DNA of 64,000 nt from Bartonella queenslandensis (GCF_018155095.1 NZ_NAAI01000003.1:124001-188000), one strand, 5' to 3'. Shown: positions 28,167 to 38,942, counted from the first letter of the stretch. Notes: generated by a model from the letters alone, not told the origin. Numbers and translations: made by a program.

Positions 28167-28516
28167 TGATAGGGATGTTTTTCAGTTATATTCAAATGTA
28201 TAATTGCTTTTAACAGTCTTTAACGAAGCGTAAACAACTTCAGAGCATGCAGTTCGTTTTTTATGACAGAGTGTATGCTCTATTTTATATTATAGTTTAT
28301 TATGTGTTACTTTTTTCTTTGAAGAAAAAACTTTGAAGGAATGGAAGGATTCCCTTATATCTTCGATCAAAAATGCGTTGAAGAGATGGTAAAAAAACAG
28401 TTTTTGAATAAAGTGATGAGGCTACTTAGAAGAATTATTACAATCTAAGGTTGAAAATATATTTTGTAGAGCTAGTTACGTTTGGTGTCTATACAGACGT
28501 GAAGAGGGGGGAAGAT
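28167..28516. other. Spacer between first and second autotransporter genes
   Basis: This 350-bp spacer has no gene. An AT-only hairpin (TTTTTTCTT with AAGAAAAAA near 28314-28333) is the only structure seen. It presumably holds the promoter of the second autotransporter; a strong GGGGGG-AAG ribosome site lies just before its ATG. Confidence 0.5.
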
Positions 28517-31081
28517 ATGGCTACAAAATATAAATGGAAACGAAATTTTTGGGTACTCATGTTGAGCAGTTGTTTTGTACAGGCTGCTGCTGCAAGCGAG
28601 GGGGGAACATCGCTTTTTTGTCAATCTTCGAGTTATGAAAATAACAAAGTATTTCAAGATCAATACAATGAAGATATGAAAATGGGAAGATGCATCCTTG
28701 GAACATCGAATGATGGTATTGTAAGAACACGCAATGAATTAGGCTTTTTAAAAAAGCCTAGTGATTTTACTCTTGTTAGGGGCACGAGAGTACTCGCAAG
28801 TCAACAGGAGTTTGACAGCCGTCATCGTGACAATGTTGGGTATAATTTCCAAGAACAAAATACTACGTTTCTTAAAAAGCCTGAACTTATCTCTATTAAA
28901 GATGGGGCGCTGTTAGAAAATTATATCCTTGATAATGAAGGTAAAGCTTACATTTCAAATGATGGTGAGATTGATAGACCAGGACGATCCATCAATAATA
29001 CGGTAAGGAATGGTGCAGAGCTTTATGTGTATGCAGGAGGTCTTAGTGAGGATAGTAAAATTGAACATGGTGGAATTGAAAATGTTCAGGCTTTAAAGGG
29101 AAAACAAGGTTTTTCGAAAAATGCTGTCGTTAAAGAAGGCGGACAACAAAGTGTGGAAAATGGAGGAAAAGTAGAGGACACTAAAATTTATGGTGGTGAG
29201 CAGCTTGTTTTCGGTGAGGGAGATGTTGGAGGAGAGATTAAAGGAAGTAGTGCTTCTCATACTGTCATTTATGGTCAAGATGAAGCACTAGGCCAACAAA
29301 AAGTATATGATGGAGGGAAAGTTTGGGATACGAAGGTCATGCGAGGGGGCATACAAGAGATTGGAAAAAAATCTCAAAGTGCAAAAAATGGTGGTTTTGC
29401 GTTTGACACAAAGGTTTTTGGTGGTGGTAAACAGCGTATCTTAAATGGCGGACAGGCCATTGGAGTGATTTTAAATGAGAACGCTATTCAGGAAATAGAT
29501 ACTGACGGATCTGTAAAAAATCTAACAATGAATGATGAAACAAAATCATGGGTGCATGCTGGAGCGACATTAGAAGGAAAAACACAGGTAAATCATTCTG
29601 GGCAACTTCATCTTTATGCTGGTAATGATCAACATCGCACTACAGTAGAAAATATTATTTTGAATGGAAAAGATACAAAACTGTACTCTATTACTGATGA
29701 GTTTGATGGAAAAAACTCTTTGATACAAAAATTAAGTGGTGAGGGGAGTGTTATTTTTGCGTTTACGGGTTCTGATCCATATTATTCTCAGCTGCATGTG
29801 AATAATCTTTCAGGAAATTTACATTTCGCGTTCAATACCACGATTGCTCATAATCGTGGTGACTATCTCTTGGTTGAGAAAGGAGCTGGAAATCATACGA
29901 TAAGTGTTGCTGATTCTGGTGTTGAAATAACGGATCCTTTTTCAAATAAGCGTGATTTAATTACGGATAAAAGTGGCGGAGCGCATTTTACGCTGACAGA
30001 TCTTAAGGGTGAAAAAATTAACGCCATTGATGGTGGAACGTATATGTATGGACTGAAAGAAAGAAAGGATGAAAATGGAAAAGTCTGGTTTTTATCGGCA
30101 GACCGCCTCAGTGGACCAGAATCCTCTATTCCAGATCCTACAAATCCTTTTTTTCCTGGTGAAACATCAACGACTCCCTCTACAGATGCAGTGTTAACGT
30201 TGTCCGTAGTTCCTGGACTTATTTTTAACAATGAGTTGCAAATTGTACGGAATGGTAGAAAAATTTGGGACAGAAATAAGAAAGATATTGAATTATGGAC
30301 TTATGCGATTAAGAGCGGAGAACGCATTGCGACAGGCCATACACACTTTAAGCTTGGGCAAACAGGCTTAGTCTTTGGTGTTGATCAGTTGAATGAGTTA
30401 AGGCATGGAGAGTTGTATGTTGGTGGTTTCGGGAGTTATGATCAAGCACGTGTTTCTCATGCACGAGGGGGTGACAGTAGTGTGAGTTCTTACAGTATTG
30501 GAACTTACGCAACTTATTTTGATCATCGTGGATGGTATATGGATGGTGTTTTGAAATATAATTATTACCAAGATGATTTGAAAGCCATCTCAACGAATAA
30601 TTTAACGATTCAAAGTCATTACAATCAGTGGGCGTTAGGTGGGTCATTTGAGATTGGTTGTTATTTTGAACCTGCACAGAATACTTGGATGCAGCCTTAT
30701 ATCAAGCTAACAGGTTTACAGGTTGAAGGTAAAAAAATAAAACTTTCCAATGGAATGATCGGTGATTTAAAACCATTGACTTCATTCCGCAGTGAAGTTG
30801 GATTGACTGCAGGACATGAATTCTTTGTGAATTCAGAAACTTTATTAACAGCGTACATTATGGCAGCTTGGTTGCGTGAGAATATAAATAATAATTATGT
30901 GACAATTAATAACCAGCATAAATTTATCACAAACTTATCGGGTAGTGCGGGTAAATTGGGAATTGGTTTAAACAGTTCGGTTAATGATAAATTAACACTT
31001 TATGCGGAAGCACATTACCTAAAGGGACATAAAATTAAGAATGCTCTTCAAGGTATTTTAGGATTACGCTATAGTTTCTAA
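28517..31081 (+). CDS. Autotransporter with a single AIDA-type passenger module
   Basis: This 854-aa autotransporter starts at the ATG at 28517, which gives a normal signal peptide (MATKYKWKRNFWVLML...AAAAS). The frame is open upstream to 28451 but that would bury the signal. One passenger module (about residues 125-535, same block order as in the upstream gene, ending KVWFLSAD) is joined by a short linker to the beta-barrel (about 555-854, ending YSF). It lacks the long basic/Ser linker of its neighbours, and its barrel is much more diverged from theirs than they are from each other. Confidence 0.92.
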   Translation: MATKYKWKRNFWVLMLSSCFVQAAAASEGGTSLFCQSSSYENNKVFQDQYNEDMKMGRCILGTSNDGIVRTRNELGFLKKPSDFTLVRGTRVLASQQEFDSRHRDNVGYNFQEQNTTFLKKPELISIKDGALLENYILDNEGKAYISNDGEIDRPGRSINNTVRNGAELYVYAGGLSEDSKIEHGGIENVQALKGKQGFSKNAVVKEGGQQSVENGGKVEDTKIYGGEQLVFGEGDVGGEIKGSSASHTVIYGQDEALGQQKVYDGGKVWDTKVMRGGIQEIGKKSQSAKNGGFAFDTKVFGGGKQRILNGGQAIGVILNENAIQEIDTDGSVKNLTMNDETKSWVHAGATLEGKTQVNHSGQLHLYAGNDQHRTTVENIILNGKDTKLYSITDEFDGKNSLIQKLSGEGSVIFAFTGSDPYYSQLHVNNLSGNLHFAFNTTIAHNRGDYLLVEKGAGNHTISVADSGVEITDPFSNKRDLITDKSGGAHFTLTDLKGEKINAIDGGTYMYGLKERKDENGKVWFLSADRLSGPESSIPDPTNPFFPGETSTTPSTDAVLTLSVVPGLIFNNELQIVRNGRKIWDRNKKDIELWTYAIKSGERIATGHTHFKLGQTGLVFGVDQLNELRHGELYVGGFGSYDQARVSHARGGDSSVSSYSIGTYATYFDHRGWYMDGVLKYNYYQDDLKAISTNNLTIQSHYNQWALGGSFEIGCYFEPAQNTWMQPYIKLTGLQVEGKKIKLSNGMIGDLKPLTSFRSEVGLTAGHEFFVNSETLLTAYIMAAWLRENINNNYVTINNQHKFITNLSGSAGKLGIGLNSSVNDKLTLYAEAHYLKGHKIKNALQGILGLRYSF

Positions 31082-31254
31082 GTACACCTTTATACGGCTT
31101 ATTAACTTTACAAATGTCATTGTTTTACGAACTTAGATAACGCATCACTGTGAGTTATCGAGAGTATAGAGACTATCTCAAACAGTAGGAATGCCTTTAT
31201 ACTCTCCTTTAAGATAAGGGATTAATTTATAAAGAGTATTTATTGTTTTGCGTG

Positions 31255-31606
31255 TTGAATGAGAGTCCTAAATATCGTAGGATTCTCTTCTTCCAAACTG
31301 CTCCATGTTGAATTAATCAAAACCATTTTCTTGTATTTTACAAGCGGGAAAGCTTGCGTAGATAAAAATTGTACAAGAAAGAACTAAAAATATCTCTTAT
31401 AAACTTTCTTCAAGGATCAAAGGGTATCGCATCGCAACATGTTAGAGCTAGAAAAGTACGTGATGGTGCCGGCTTTCTTCGCCATAAGCGTAAAGATGGT
31501 AGCGCTCAATGGATTATATTCATTGTTGACATCAGGAAATGGGCTTGGACGTATTGAGAGATGTTTCTTTAAAAGAAGCGCGTGAATTGGAAGCCCAATG
31601 ATATTC
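31255..31606 (+). pseudogene. Frameshifted N-terminal remnant of a P4-type integrase (repeat copy A)
   Basis: Two reading frames together spell the N-terminal arm-binding domain (DUF4102 type) of a tyrosine recombinase. KVRDGAGFLRHKRKDGSAQW is read in one frame from about 31456, then GLG and LRDVSLKEARELEAQ in another, ending in a stop near 31606. The typical family order is DGxGLYL...G.K.W.F.Y...R..MGLG...DVSL.EAR. The catalytic domain is absent. The upstream part (31255-31430) is shared with other decayed copies in this window. Confidence 0.8.
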
Positions 31607-31901
31607 TGTCTTATATGAGGGGGCCCATTAAAGGGTATAAGAACTTTTTCTACCCATAATTTTAAATATGCAAATTATTCATTGAATTAAAATAAACAAT
31701 TTGAATTTTATCAGTTTTTTTATCCTTAAGTTAGAGTTTTTTAGTGGTTTACAAGTCAACAACTTATGATTGTTTAAATTAAAAAATACACTAAAAAATT
31801 GTATTTAGACATAAATAAAACACATTATGATACAATCTAAAATGAGCTACCTACGTAGCCGCGGGATATTTTTCTAAATAATTGAGAGTGGAGTGTGGAT
31901 A
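31607..31901 (+). promoter_or_regulatory. Upstream region of the third autotransporter
   Basis: This AT-rich stretch ends in an unusual GC-richer patch. GCTAC (31846-31850) and GTAGC (31855-31859) flank CTAC, with an overlapping CTACGTAG palindrome and then CCGCGG (31859-31864). TATGAT near 31826 could be a -10 box, with weak support for a -35. The symmetric patch about 40 bp before the ATG may be an operator. This is inference from sequence alone. Confidence 0.3.
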
Positions 31902-34487
31902 ATGCGGTATAAATACAAGTTAAGTTTTTCAGTATTGATGATCAGTAGTTGTCTTGCGCAATCTGCAAGTGCAGTTGAGAATAGGAATGGAGGGATAATA
32001 GGAGCGACCCATGTAGGAAATGAAGAAGAGGAACGAAAAAAATTAGAACTGATTGCTCGTTTTTTTAGAAAGAATATTATAATTAAATACGGTGATGTAG
32101 AACTTGTTGATAATGGAAAAACTTCCGTGGGTTCCACTATTAAAAAAGGAGGGATGCAAATAGTTACACGCGGAGGAATTACAATGGAATCCCAAGTTTT
32201 GGGAGGTCAGCAGTTTGTTCATGAAGAGCCAAATGTTGATTTTACACGCATGTTGAGACGAAGTAGTGCATATAATTCCACAGTTACGGGTGGAGAAGGG
32301 GCAATAGGGCAGCAGAATGTGTATGATGGGGGAGGGACTTGGTATACGAAAGTGGGAAATAATGGAGAACAAAATCTTTATGCGGGGCAGAGGAAGGAAG
32401 GGGGGAGAGCAACGGCTACAGAAGTTTTTGATAATGGTAGACAGCACGTCTTGGCACTAGGAGAATCTGTGAAAACTACTTTGAAGGATCATGCAACTCA
32501 GGTAGTATATCCTAGAGGGTTTGTAGATACTTTAACAATTACGGATTTTGCCAAATCGTGGCTACATGTTGGTGTAAAAAAAGTTGTTGGGGAAGTAAGG
32601 GTTAATAATCACGGGGAGCTTTATTTATTTGCGGGTGATTCAATAAATCATATCACCAAGAAAAGTATTCCTATAGAAAAAAGACCTGATGAACCAATAT
32701 TTGAGGTTGGTGAACGGAATGTAAGAGAAAAACCACAGATTGAAATTGAAGATTTAGGTGGGAATGGAGGGACTGTTATTTTTTCTTCTATTCCGTATGA
32801 TCCACGTCATATTTCACTTCATGTTGAGAACCTTTCAGGGAATTTACATTTTCGATTCAATGTTACTGCTACGTGGGATGCAAGTGATTACTTGTTGATT
32901 GATGAAGGGACAGGTAATCACAAAATAAGAGTTGCAGATTCTGGTCGTGAAATTACAGCTCCTCTTTCACAAAGGAATAGTTTTGTTACTGAGCTTCCTT
33001 TAATTACCGATAAAAGCCCAGATGGGGGAGCTAATTTTACTCTCACAGATCTTTTAGGGAAGGACATTACAGCTGTTGATGGTGGAACCTATCAGTATCA
33101 ATTAGTAAAGAGAGAAAGATGTGCGAGTTCTAGTGGTTATTCTACAATTTGGTATTTATCTAGAGCTTCTGAAGATAGGGGAAGTTCGAATACTGAGGGA
33201 CAGTGTGTGAATAAGAAAGCGAAGGTTCCTCTTGCATTGTCTATGAAGAGTGGTAAGCAGTCTGGTCAAGAGGCTTCTTCTGGAGGAAAAAATACTGATC
33301 GTCGTCCACCTAAAAAAGAGCACCCCAAGCCACGTCCTCCACGTCATTTAAGAGAAACACAGAATGTTCCTCGTGTTTCGGTTTCTTCTTCTAAAGACAA
33401 TCAGACTCGTGTAGAGTTACCTCCATCAGGTCAACATCCTCTTTCTGAAGTGAAACAACAGGCTGTTTCTTCAGAAATCTCTCATTCTTCAGCCGATCAG
33501 ATGGTGTTACGTCCAGTTCAGAAAGAACAATCTTCCCCACAAATGAGTGAGACGCTTTCAGTTTCTGACTTTTTAACCACGCCTTCTACAGATGCGGTAT
33601 TGTCTATGTCTGTAGCGCCAGCGATGGTATTTCACAATGAAATGCAAACTGTGCGTGCGGGAAGAGGTATTCTCGATAAAAGTAAAAAGAATACAGCTTT
33701 ATGGACCTATGCAATTAAATCTAAAGAGAGCATTGCGACAAAGCATATAGATTTTAAGTTGGATCAGACGGGTATAGTCCTAGGGATCAATGGCTTAAGC
33801 GAGTGGGAAAACGGAGATTTTTATATAGGTGGTTTTGGCAGTTATGATCGTGCCCGTGTTGCACATGCACGGGGTGGTACCAGTGGTATCAATACTTATG
33901 GCATTGGTGCTTATATCACTTATTGGGATCATAGTGGATGGTATCTCGACGGTATTTTAAAATACAATCATTATCAAAATACGCTGAAGGCTGTTTCAAC
34001 GAATGGTTTAGGGATTGAAGGAACATATGCGCAATGGGCGGTGGGAACCTCCTTTGAAGCTGGTTACCGACTTCAGACGTCACAGAGCAGTTGGCTCCAG
34101 CCTTATGGACAATTTACATGGTTACAAGTTGAAGGTAAAGAAATCAAGTTATCGAATGACATGACAGGTGATATGCGTCCATTTACTTCATTACGCAGTG
34201 AGGTTGGCTTATCGTTAGGGTATGAATTTGGTTCACACGATGCTTCTTCATCACTTGCATATATTACAGCAGCATGGTTACGTGAGAATAAAGATGATAA
34301 TCAAACGTTGATTAATCAACGTCATTCATTTACCACGGACTTATCAGGGAATGCAGGTAAATTAGGAATAGGTTTAAGCAGTTTAGTGAGTGATAAGTTG
34401 AAGTTATATGGAGAGGCCCATTATGTTAAAGGGCGTAAAACAAAACAGTCTCTTCAGGGTATTATAGGGGTACGCTATAGTTTCTAA
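31902..34487 (+). CDS. Autotransporter with shortened passenger and a barrel matching the first gene
   Basis: This 861-aa autotransporter starts at the ATG at 31902 (GGAGTGTG about 10 nt upstream; a GTG at 31893 is the alternative). The signal peptide ends SASA near residue 24. The single passenger module (about 50-430) is shorter than in the neighbours. A Pro/basic-rich linker (RRPPKKEHPKPRPPRHLR) follows, then the barrel (about 553-861). The barrel differs from that of the first gene at only about 15 of 310 residues by eye, while the passengers are clearly diverged. It is probably surface-exposed. Confidence 0.92.
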   Translation: MRYKYKLSFSVLMISSCLAQSASAVENRNGGIIGATHVGNEEEERKKLELIARFFRKNIIIKYGDVELVDNGKTSVGSTIKKGGMQIVTRGGITMESQVLGGQQFVHEEPNVDFTRMLRRSSAYNSTVTGGEGAIGQQNVYDGGGTWYTKVGNNGEQNLYAGQRKEGGRATATEVFDNGRQHVLALGESVKTTLKDHATQVVYPRGFVDTLTITDFAKSWLHVGVKKVVGEVRVNNHGELYLFAGDSINHITKKSIPIEKRPDEPIFEVGERNVREKPQIEIEDLGGNGGTVIFSSIPYDPRHISLHVENLSGNLHFRFNVTATWDASDYLLIDEGTGNHKIRVADSGREITAPLSQRNSFVTELPLITDKSPDGGANFTLTDLLGKDITAVDGGTYQYQLVKRERCASSSGYSTIWYLSRASEDRGSSNTEGQCVNKKAKVPLALSMKSGKQSGQEASSGGKNTDRRPPKKEHPKPRPPRHLRETQNVPRVSVSSSKDNQTRVELPPSGQHPLSEVKQQAVSSEISHSSADQMVLRPVQKEQSSPQMSETLSVSDFLTTPSTDAVLSMSVAPAMVFHNEMQTVRAGRGILDKSKKNTALWTYAIKSKESIATKHIDFKLDQTGIVLGINGLSEWENGDFYIGGFGSYDRARVAHARGGTSGINTYGIGAYITYWDHSGWYLDGILKYNHYQNTLKAVSTNGLGIEGTYAQWAVGTSFEAGYRLQTSQSSWLQPYGQFTWLQVEGKEIKLSNDMTGDMRPFTSLRSEVGLSLGYEFGSHDASSSLAYITAAWLRENKDDNQTLINQRHSFTTDLSGNAGKLGIGLSSLVSDKLKLYGEAHYVKGRKTKQSLQGIIGVRYSF

Positions 34488-34887
34488 TGATAGGGGTACG
34501 TTTTGATTGATTTCAGTGTGTGAGGGGATTTTCGAACCTAAATATGAAGTGTCTAGATCCATCTTCTTTAAAAGAAGAAGCCTTTTTTAAAAGGTATATA
34601 TATTTTGCGTATTGGTTTTTTCTTATAATTTTTTATTGCTTAAATGATAATTTTAATAGGAAGCATTTAGGAATATAAAAGAAAGTTCAACATTTACTGA
34701 GAGGCGAGGGCACTCTTATGATGGGAAGAACAATTGTAGGCATATCTATTTTTATTGAAGTCTTTTTTATCATTTATTCTATATTTTTGAGAATTTGTGT
34801 AGATTTTTCCAGAGTCACTTGGCAAAGAGCTGCTTGCTCGCTATAGAAACGGTCAGAGAATGTTATCAATAAAATGAAGGTGAATAA
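34488..34887. other. Spacer between the autotransporter cluster and ndk
   Basis: No firm feature is seen. Right after the autotransporter stop, near 34500-34515, is an inverted AAATCAATCAAAACG match to the dispersed integrase-associated repeat. A 42-codon frame at 34718-34846 with one hydrophobic segment is probably chance. The ndk promoter should be here. Confidence 0.4.
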
Positions 34888-35310
34888 ATGGCTTTAGAGC
34901 GTACTTTTTCAATGATTAAACCAGATGCAACACGTCGTAATTTAACGGGTGCAATTACGAAAATGCTTGAAGATGCAGGGTTGCGTGTTATTGCATCTAA
35001 ACGCGTATGGATGGGTAAGCGTGAGGCTGAAAATTTTTATGCTGTTCATAAAGAACGCCCTTTTTTCAGCGAATTGGTTGAATTTATGTCTTCTGGTCCA
35101 ACAGTTGTACAGGTTTTGGAAGGAGAAAATGCAATAGCTAGAAACCGTGAAGTGATGGGTGCTACAAATCCTAGTGATGCAGAAGAAGGAACAATTCGTA
35201 AAGTTCATGCTTTGTCGATTGGTGAAAATTCTGTCCATGGGTCCGATAGTGCTGAAACGGCAAAAACAGAAATCGCTTTTTGGTTTTCTGAGATAGAAAT
35301 TGTTGGTTAA
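34888..35310 (+). CDS. ndk: Nucleoside diphosphate kinase
   Basis: Ndk transfers the terminal phosphate from NTPs to NDPs through a phospho-histidine. The 140-aa protein has [15 protein letters not shown] at the N-terminus and the active-site NSVHGSDS near residue 117, followed by [12 protein letters not shown]. Length and motifs are standard. It is monocistronic: a strong terminator follows 20 bp after the stop. Confidence 0.98.
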   Translation: MALERTFSMIKPDATRRNLTGAITKMLEDAGLRVIASKRVWMGKREAENFYAVHKERPFFSELVEFMSSGPTVVQVLEGENAIARNREVMGATNPSDAEEGTIRKVHALSIGENSVHGSDSAETAKTEIAFWFSEIEIVG

Positions 35311-35329
35311 TAAAAACGTAAATAAAAAG

Positions 35330-35362
35330 CAAAAACCCGAAATATTATGTTTCGGGTTTTTG
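35330..35362 (+). terminator. Rho-independent terminator of ndk
   Basis: CAAAAACCCGAAA (35330-35342) and TTTCGGGTTTTTG (35350-35362) form a perfect 13-bp stem with a 7-nt loop. The descending arm itself supplies the T-run. This is the clearest intrinsic terminator in the window. Confidence 0.9.
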
Positions 35363-35622
35363 TTTATAAGATTATAGATCTCTTTGATAAATATATCGTT
35401 TCACCATTTTTCCCACTTTTAATATTGCAACTGTTTTTGCAAGAGCCTACTTACCCTTTTCTTGAATGTCTTTTTATCTGTACGTTCACTTCGTTTGCGA
35501 TGAGAAAAAGAGGTATTTTAATTGTCTCATCACCAATAGATTGGAAGGATGTAGATTGACGGTATCTTTTTTCTTGTTTAAATTGCAGAAAGATAGTTAT
35601 GATTATAAATCAAGAGACGATT

Positions 35623-36204
35623 TCATGAGATGACGTGTTTTAAACCTGCGCGAAAATAATCCCAACCTGTCCACAATGTAAGGAGGGCAGCAATCCACAG
35701 CATAGTAATGCCAAATTCCACTGTGTAAGGGAAAATTTTGTTACCAGCTGGCCCTGCTAAAAGAAAGATAATAGCGATCATTTGTACAAAGGTTTTCCAT
35801 TTTGCAAGACGAGAGACCGGAACGCTCACTTTTAATTCAGCTAAATATTCACGTAATCCTGATACAAGAATTTCTCGGCAAAGAATGATAATAGCTGCCC
35901 ATAAAGTCCATCCAGCAATGGTCGTGTCTGCGGCAAGTAAGAGCAAGCAGGCAGAGACGAGAAGTTTATCGGCAATTGGATCTAACATGCGACCAATATT
36001 GGATGTTTGTTCCCAAATACGAGCAAGGTAACCATCAAGAAAGTCAGTAATGGATGCGACGACAAAAATGGAAACGGCAATCCAGCGTGCGATATCACTT
36101 GACTGTAGGCGTCCTTCTACAAAAAAGCACGCAACAACCATCGGGACTGCAACAATTCGTGCATAAGTTAAAAGATTCGGAAAAGAAAAAGTATGATTTT
36201 TCAT
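35623..36204 (-). CDS. pgsA: CDP-diacylglycerol--glycerol-3-phosphate 3-phosphatidyltransferase
   Basis: PgsA makes phosphatidylglycerol phosphate, the first step to phosphatidylglycerol and cardiolipin. The 193-aa membrane protein has the CDP-alcohol phosphotransferase motif DFLDGYLAR...GRMLDPIADK, with the DG, AR, G, D and D residues in the right spacing (about residues 57-83). Four or more membrane segments are seen. It lies 72 bp downstream of uvrC, as in many proteobacteria. The moaD-moaE pair often found after pgsA in Rhizobiales is absent; the 312-bp spacer to ndk holds nothing but the ndk terminator. Confidence 0.96.
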   Translation of the reverse strand: MKNHTFSFPNLLTYARIVAVPMVVACFFVEGRLQSSDIARWIAVSIFVVASITDFLDGYLARIWEQTSNIGRMLDPIADKLLVSACLLLLAADTTIAGWTLWAAIIILCREILVSGLREYLAELKVSVPVSRLAKWKTFVQMIAIIFLLAGPAGNKIFPYTVEFGITMLWIAALLTLWTGWDYFRAGLKHVIS

Positions 36205-36276
36205 AGAGCTATTTTAAATTCTTGTGAAAGAGAATATATCCCCTAAACGTAACAAGGCTAAGGTGATGAAACAAGC

Positions 36277-38262
36277 TTATTTTTCATGAAAATGGTTATG
36301 AATTTTTTGTGCAATTGTCGTAGAGATTCCTGTAACTTTTTTCAAATCTTCAAGTGAGGCACCAGCAACAGCCTTGGCACTTCCAAAATGGTGAAGCAGC
36401 GCACGTTTTCTTGTCGGACCGATATTTTCAATTTCATCAAGTGGATTTTTGAATGTTGCTTTTTTTCGTTTTATTCTATGTGTTCCAATGGCAAAACGAT
36501 GCGCTTCATCGCGCAGACGTTGCAAAAAATAGAGGATAGGATCACGGGGGGGAAGTGTAAAAGGAGGGGTCCCTTTTATAAAAAATCGCTCACGTCCCGC
36601 ATGACGGTCAACACCTTTGGCGATTCCAACAACTGTGATCAGGCTATTTAATTGTAATTCAGTAAGTATTGTATGGACACTGTTGATTTGTCCTTCACCA
36701 CCATCGATTAAGATAAGATCAGGCCAAATGGGAAAAATATCATTTTCTTGATCTGGTATATCATGATTTTTATTTGGCAAATCATGTTCTTTGATAAGAC
36801 GTGAAAATCTCCGTTTAATGACTTCTTTCATCATGCCAAAATCATCGCCAGGCGTAATATCTGTTGAGCGAATATTGAATTTGCGATATTGGTTTTTAAC
36901 AAATCCCATTTGACCAGCAACAATCATGACACCTACAGAATTTGTTCCCATAATATGAGAATTGTCATAGACTTCTATACGACGCGGAGGAAAAGGGAGT
37001 TGAAATCTTTCAGCAAGCCCCTGAAGCAATTTTGTATGGGTGGTTGTTTCAGCAAGCTTATGTTCAAGTGCTTCATGAGCATTGAGATAGGCGTGATTAA
37101 CAAGCGTTTTCCGTTCACCTTGCTTGGGTAAAGAGAGAGACACTTTGTGATTTGCTTTGAGACTTAATGCTTCTGTAAGAAGTGTCATTTCTTCAATTTC
37201 TTCAGATAAAAGGATGTTTTGGGGAAGGGGTTTATCATCGTAAAATTGGGCCAGAAAACTTGCTAAAATTTCAGTACGGGAAAAAGAGGGATCTGCTTTA
37301 GGAAAATAGGCGCGGTTTCCCCAATTTTGCCCCATGCGAAAAAAAAATACTTGAATGCAGGTCATTCCTTCTTTTTGCGCAATTGCAAAGACATCCGCTT
37401 CTTTTATTGTTTGAGGATTAATACCTTGATGGCTTTGTATGTGAGAAAGAGCTGATAAGCGGTCACGGTAGGAAGCAGCTTGTTCAAAATCAAGATTTTC
37501 TGCGGCTTTATTCATAGCTTGAACCATATCATTTTTAACAGATTGATCTTTTCCCGAAAGGAATGCTTTTGCTTCTCTCACCAGTTCTTTATAGTCACTG
37601 TCATTAATTTCATGGGTACAAGGGGCAGAACATCGCTTAATTTGATAAAGCAAACAAGGGCGTGTACGGTTTTCAAAAATTGCATCGGTACAGGTCCGTA
37701 ATAAAAAAGCGCGTTGTAAAACATGAATTGTTTGTGTTACCGCACCAGCAGAAGCAAAAGGTCCAAAATAATGAGCTGTTTGTGTTCGAGCACCACGATG
37801 TTTGTAAAGTGCAGGTGCTCGATGATCATTTGTAATCATGATATAAGGGAAGCTCTTATCATCACGCAGTAATACATTAAAATGTGGATGCAATCTTTTG
37901 ATGAGATTCGCTTCTAAAAGGAGTGCTTCCGTTTCTGTATGGGTAACAATAAATTCCATATGATATGTTGCACGAATCATGCGGGTAATACGATTATTAT
38001 GTCCTTGTTCACGTGTATAGTTTGAAACACGTTTTTTGAGATTACGGGCTTTGCCAACGTAGAGAATATCACCATTTTCACCAATCATCCGGTAAACTCC
38101 CGGCTTATGCGGAAGGTGTCTCACAAATTCTTGTATGAATTTAACACCTTGAAGTTTATTTGTCTCATTGCTTTGATTGGCATTGTTCCATGTAAGGTTA
38201 GAGGGAAAAGAAAGCTTTTCTCGTTTATTTTTCGGACAATTTGTATTATTTTTCAGGATCAT
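36277..38262 (-). CDS. uvrC: Excinuclease ABC subunit C
   Basis: UvrC makes both incisions in nucleotide excision repair. The 661-aa protein has the GIY-YIG domain ([20 protein letters not shown] near residues 50-70), the UVR helix pair (about 245-280), the RNase H-like endonuclease domain with [11 protein letters not shown] and [10 protein letters not shown], and the C-terminal helix-hairpin-helix ([18 protein letters not shown]). I placed the start at the ATG at 38262; a TTG at 38274 is also in frame and the first 40 residues are not conserved-looking. A 40-bp piece of this gene recurs exactly at 48740-48779. Confidence 0.96.
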   Translation of the reverse strand: MILKNNTNCPKNKREKLSFPSNLTWNNANQSNETNKLQGVKFIQEFVRHLPHKPGVYRMIGENGDILYVGKARNLKKRVSNYTREQGHNNRITRMIRATYHMEFIVTHTETEALLLEANLIKRLHPHFNVLLRDDKSFPYIMITNDHRAPALYKHRGARTQTAHYFGPFASAGAVTQTIHVLQRAFLLRTCTDAIFENRTRPCLLYQIKRCSAPCTHEINDSDYKELVREAKAFLSGKDQSVKNDMVQAMNKAAENLDFEQAASYRDRLSALSHIQSHQGINPQTIKEADVFAIAQKEGMTCIQVFFFRMGQNWGNRAYFPKADPSFSRTEILASFLAQFYDDKPLPQNILLSEEIEEMTLLTEALSLKANHKVSLSLPKQGERKTLVNHAYLNAHEALEHKLAETTTHTKLLQGLAERFQLPFPPRRIEVYDNSHIMGTNSVGVMIVAGQMGFVKNQYRKFNIRSTDITPGDDFGMMKEVIKRRFSRLIKEHDLPNKNHDIPDQENDIFPIWPDLILIDGGEGQINSVHTILTELQLNSLITVVGIAKGVDRHAGRERFFIKGTPPFTLPPRDPILYFLQRLRDEAHRFAIGTHRIKRKKATFKNPLDEIENIGPTRKRALLHHFGSAKAVAGASLEDLKKVTGISTTIAQKIHNHFHEK

Positions 38263-38540
38263 TCCATTTATCAAGAAATGCTTTTTGTTTACTCTATTAG
38301 ATATTTTTTTATTAAATAATGATTATTTATGTCTTTAGTATTTTTTGTCCATCAATAACACATGATAGCATAAGAGTCTGATTTTAGGGTACCTATCTTT
38401 CATAAAAAAAATATGAAAGTTTTTATTTAAGACAGCTTTACGAATGCACCTAATTGATTCATTAAAAATGATTGGAATAAGAAATCCATGATGATAGGAG
38501 GATAGACTACCTCAGAAAAAATAATTACGAAATAAATACT

Positions 38541-38815
38541 GATTTATAAACTCCTAAATAGCGCAATATTCGCTCATTTCAAACCTATTCCATGTTAAAT
38601 CAATCAAAACGATGATGTCTCTTGCATGTTACAAGGGGGGAGAAGTACATGGAGTAAAACTTATACAAGAAAGGACTAAAAATTTCTCTTATGAGTTGCC
38701 CGAAGTGCCAACGACTATTGCAACATTGAGGGCTAGCAAAAGTATGACTGAGCTGATCTATCTCTTTTATGAGATATAAAGAGATGGTGGTGCTCAATAG
38801 CTTTAATATTCTATG
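38541..38815 (+). repeat. Dispersed repeat copy B with decayed integrase start
   Basis: This lies within the 680-bp uvrC-rlmJ spacer, which has no other feature. It aligns by eye to the repeat at 31255-31606 over its length: CCTAAATA at the left, CCATGTT.AAT.AATCAAAAC, TTACAAG, ACAAGAAAG.ACTAAAAAT.TCTCTTAT and finally GGGCTAGCAAAAGTA...GATGGTGGTGCTCAATAG, matching the integrase-coding part. Several stops and indels make it clearly non-functional. Confidence 0.6.
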
Positions 38816-38942
38816 TTTCACGTAATCGTTATAAGCTTATCATTCCTATATTATATATTGGTATTATCTAAAAAATAATAGAATTTCATCGCCTTTGTAT
38901 CTTACAAAAGGGTATTTTTAAGGAAAATATGAGGGGAAAAAT

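Noticed and set aside
28314-28333. AT-only hairpin between first and second autotransporters
   Set aside because: It has no GC pairs beyond one and a 2-nt loop, so chance pairing is likely.
34718-34846. 42-codon frame with one hydrophobic stretch upstream of ndk
   Set aside because: No recognisable family, weak ribosome site and chance expectation is high in AT-rich DNA.
35347-35559. 70-codon plus-strand frame after ndk
   Set aside because: It begins inside the ndk terminator hairpin and has no ribosome site.
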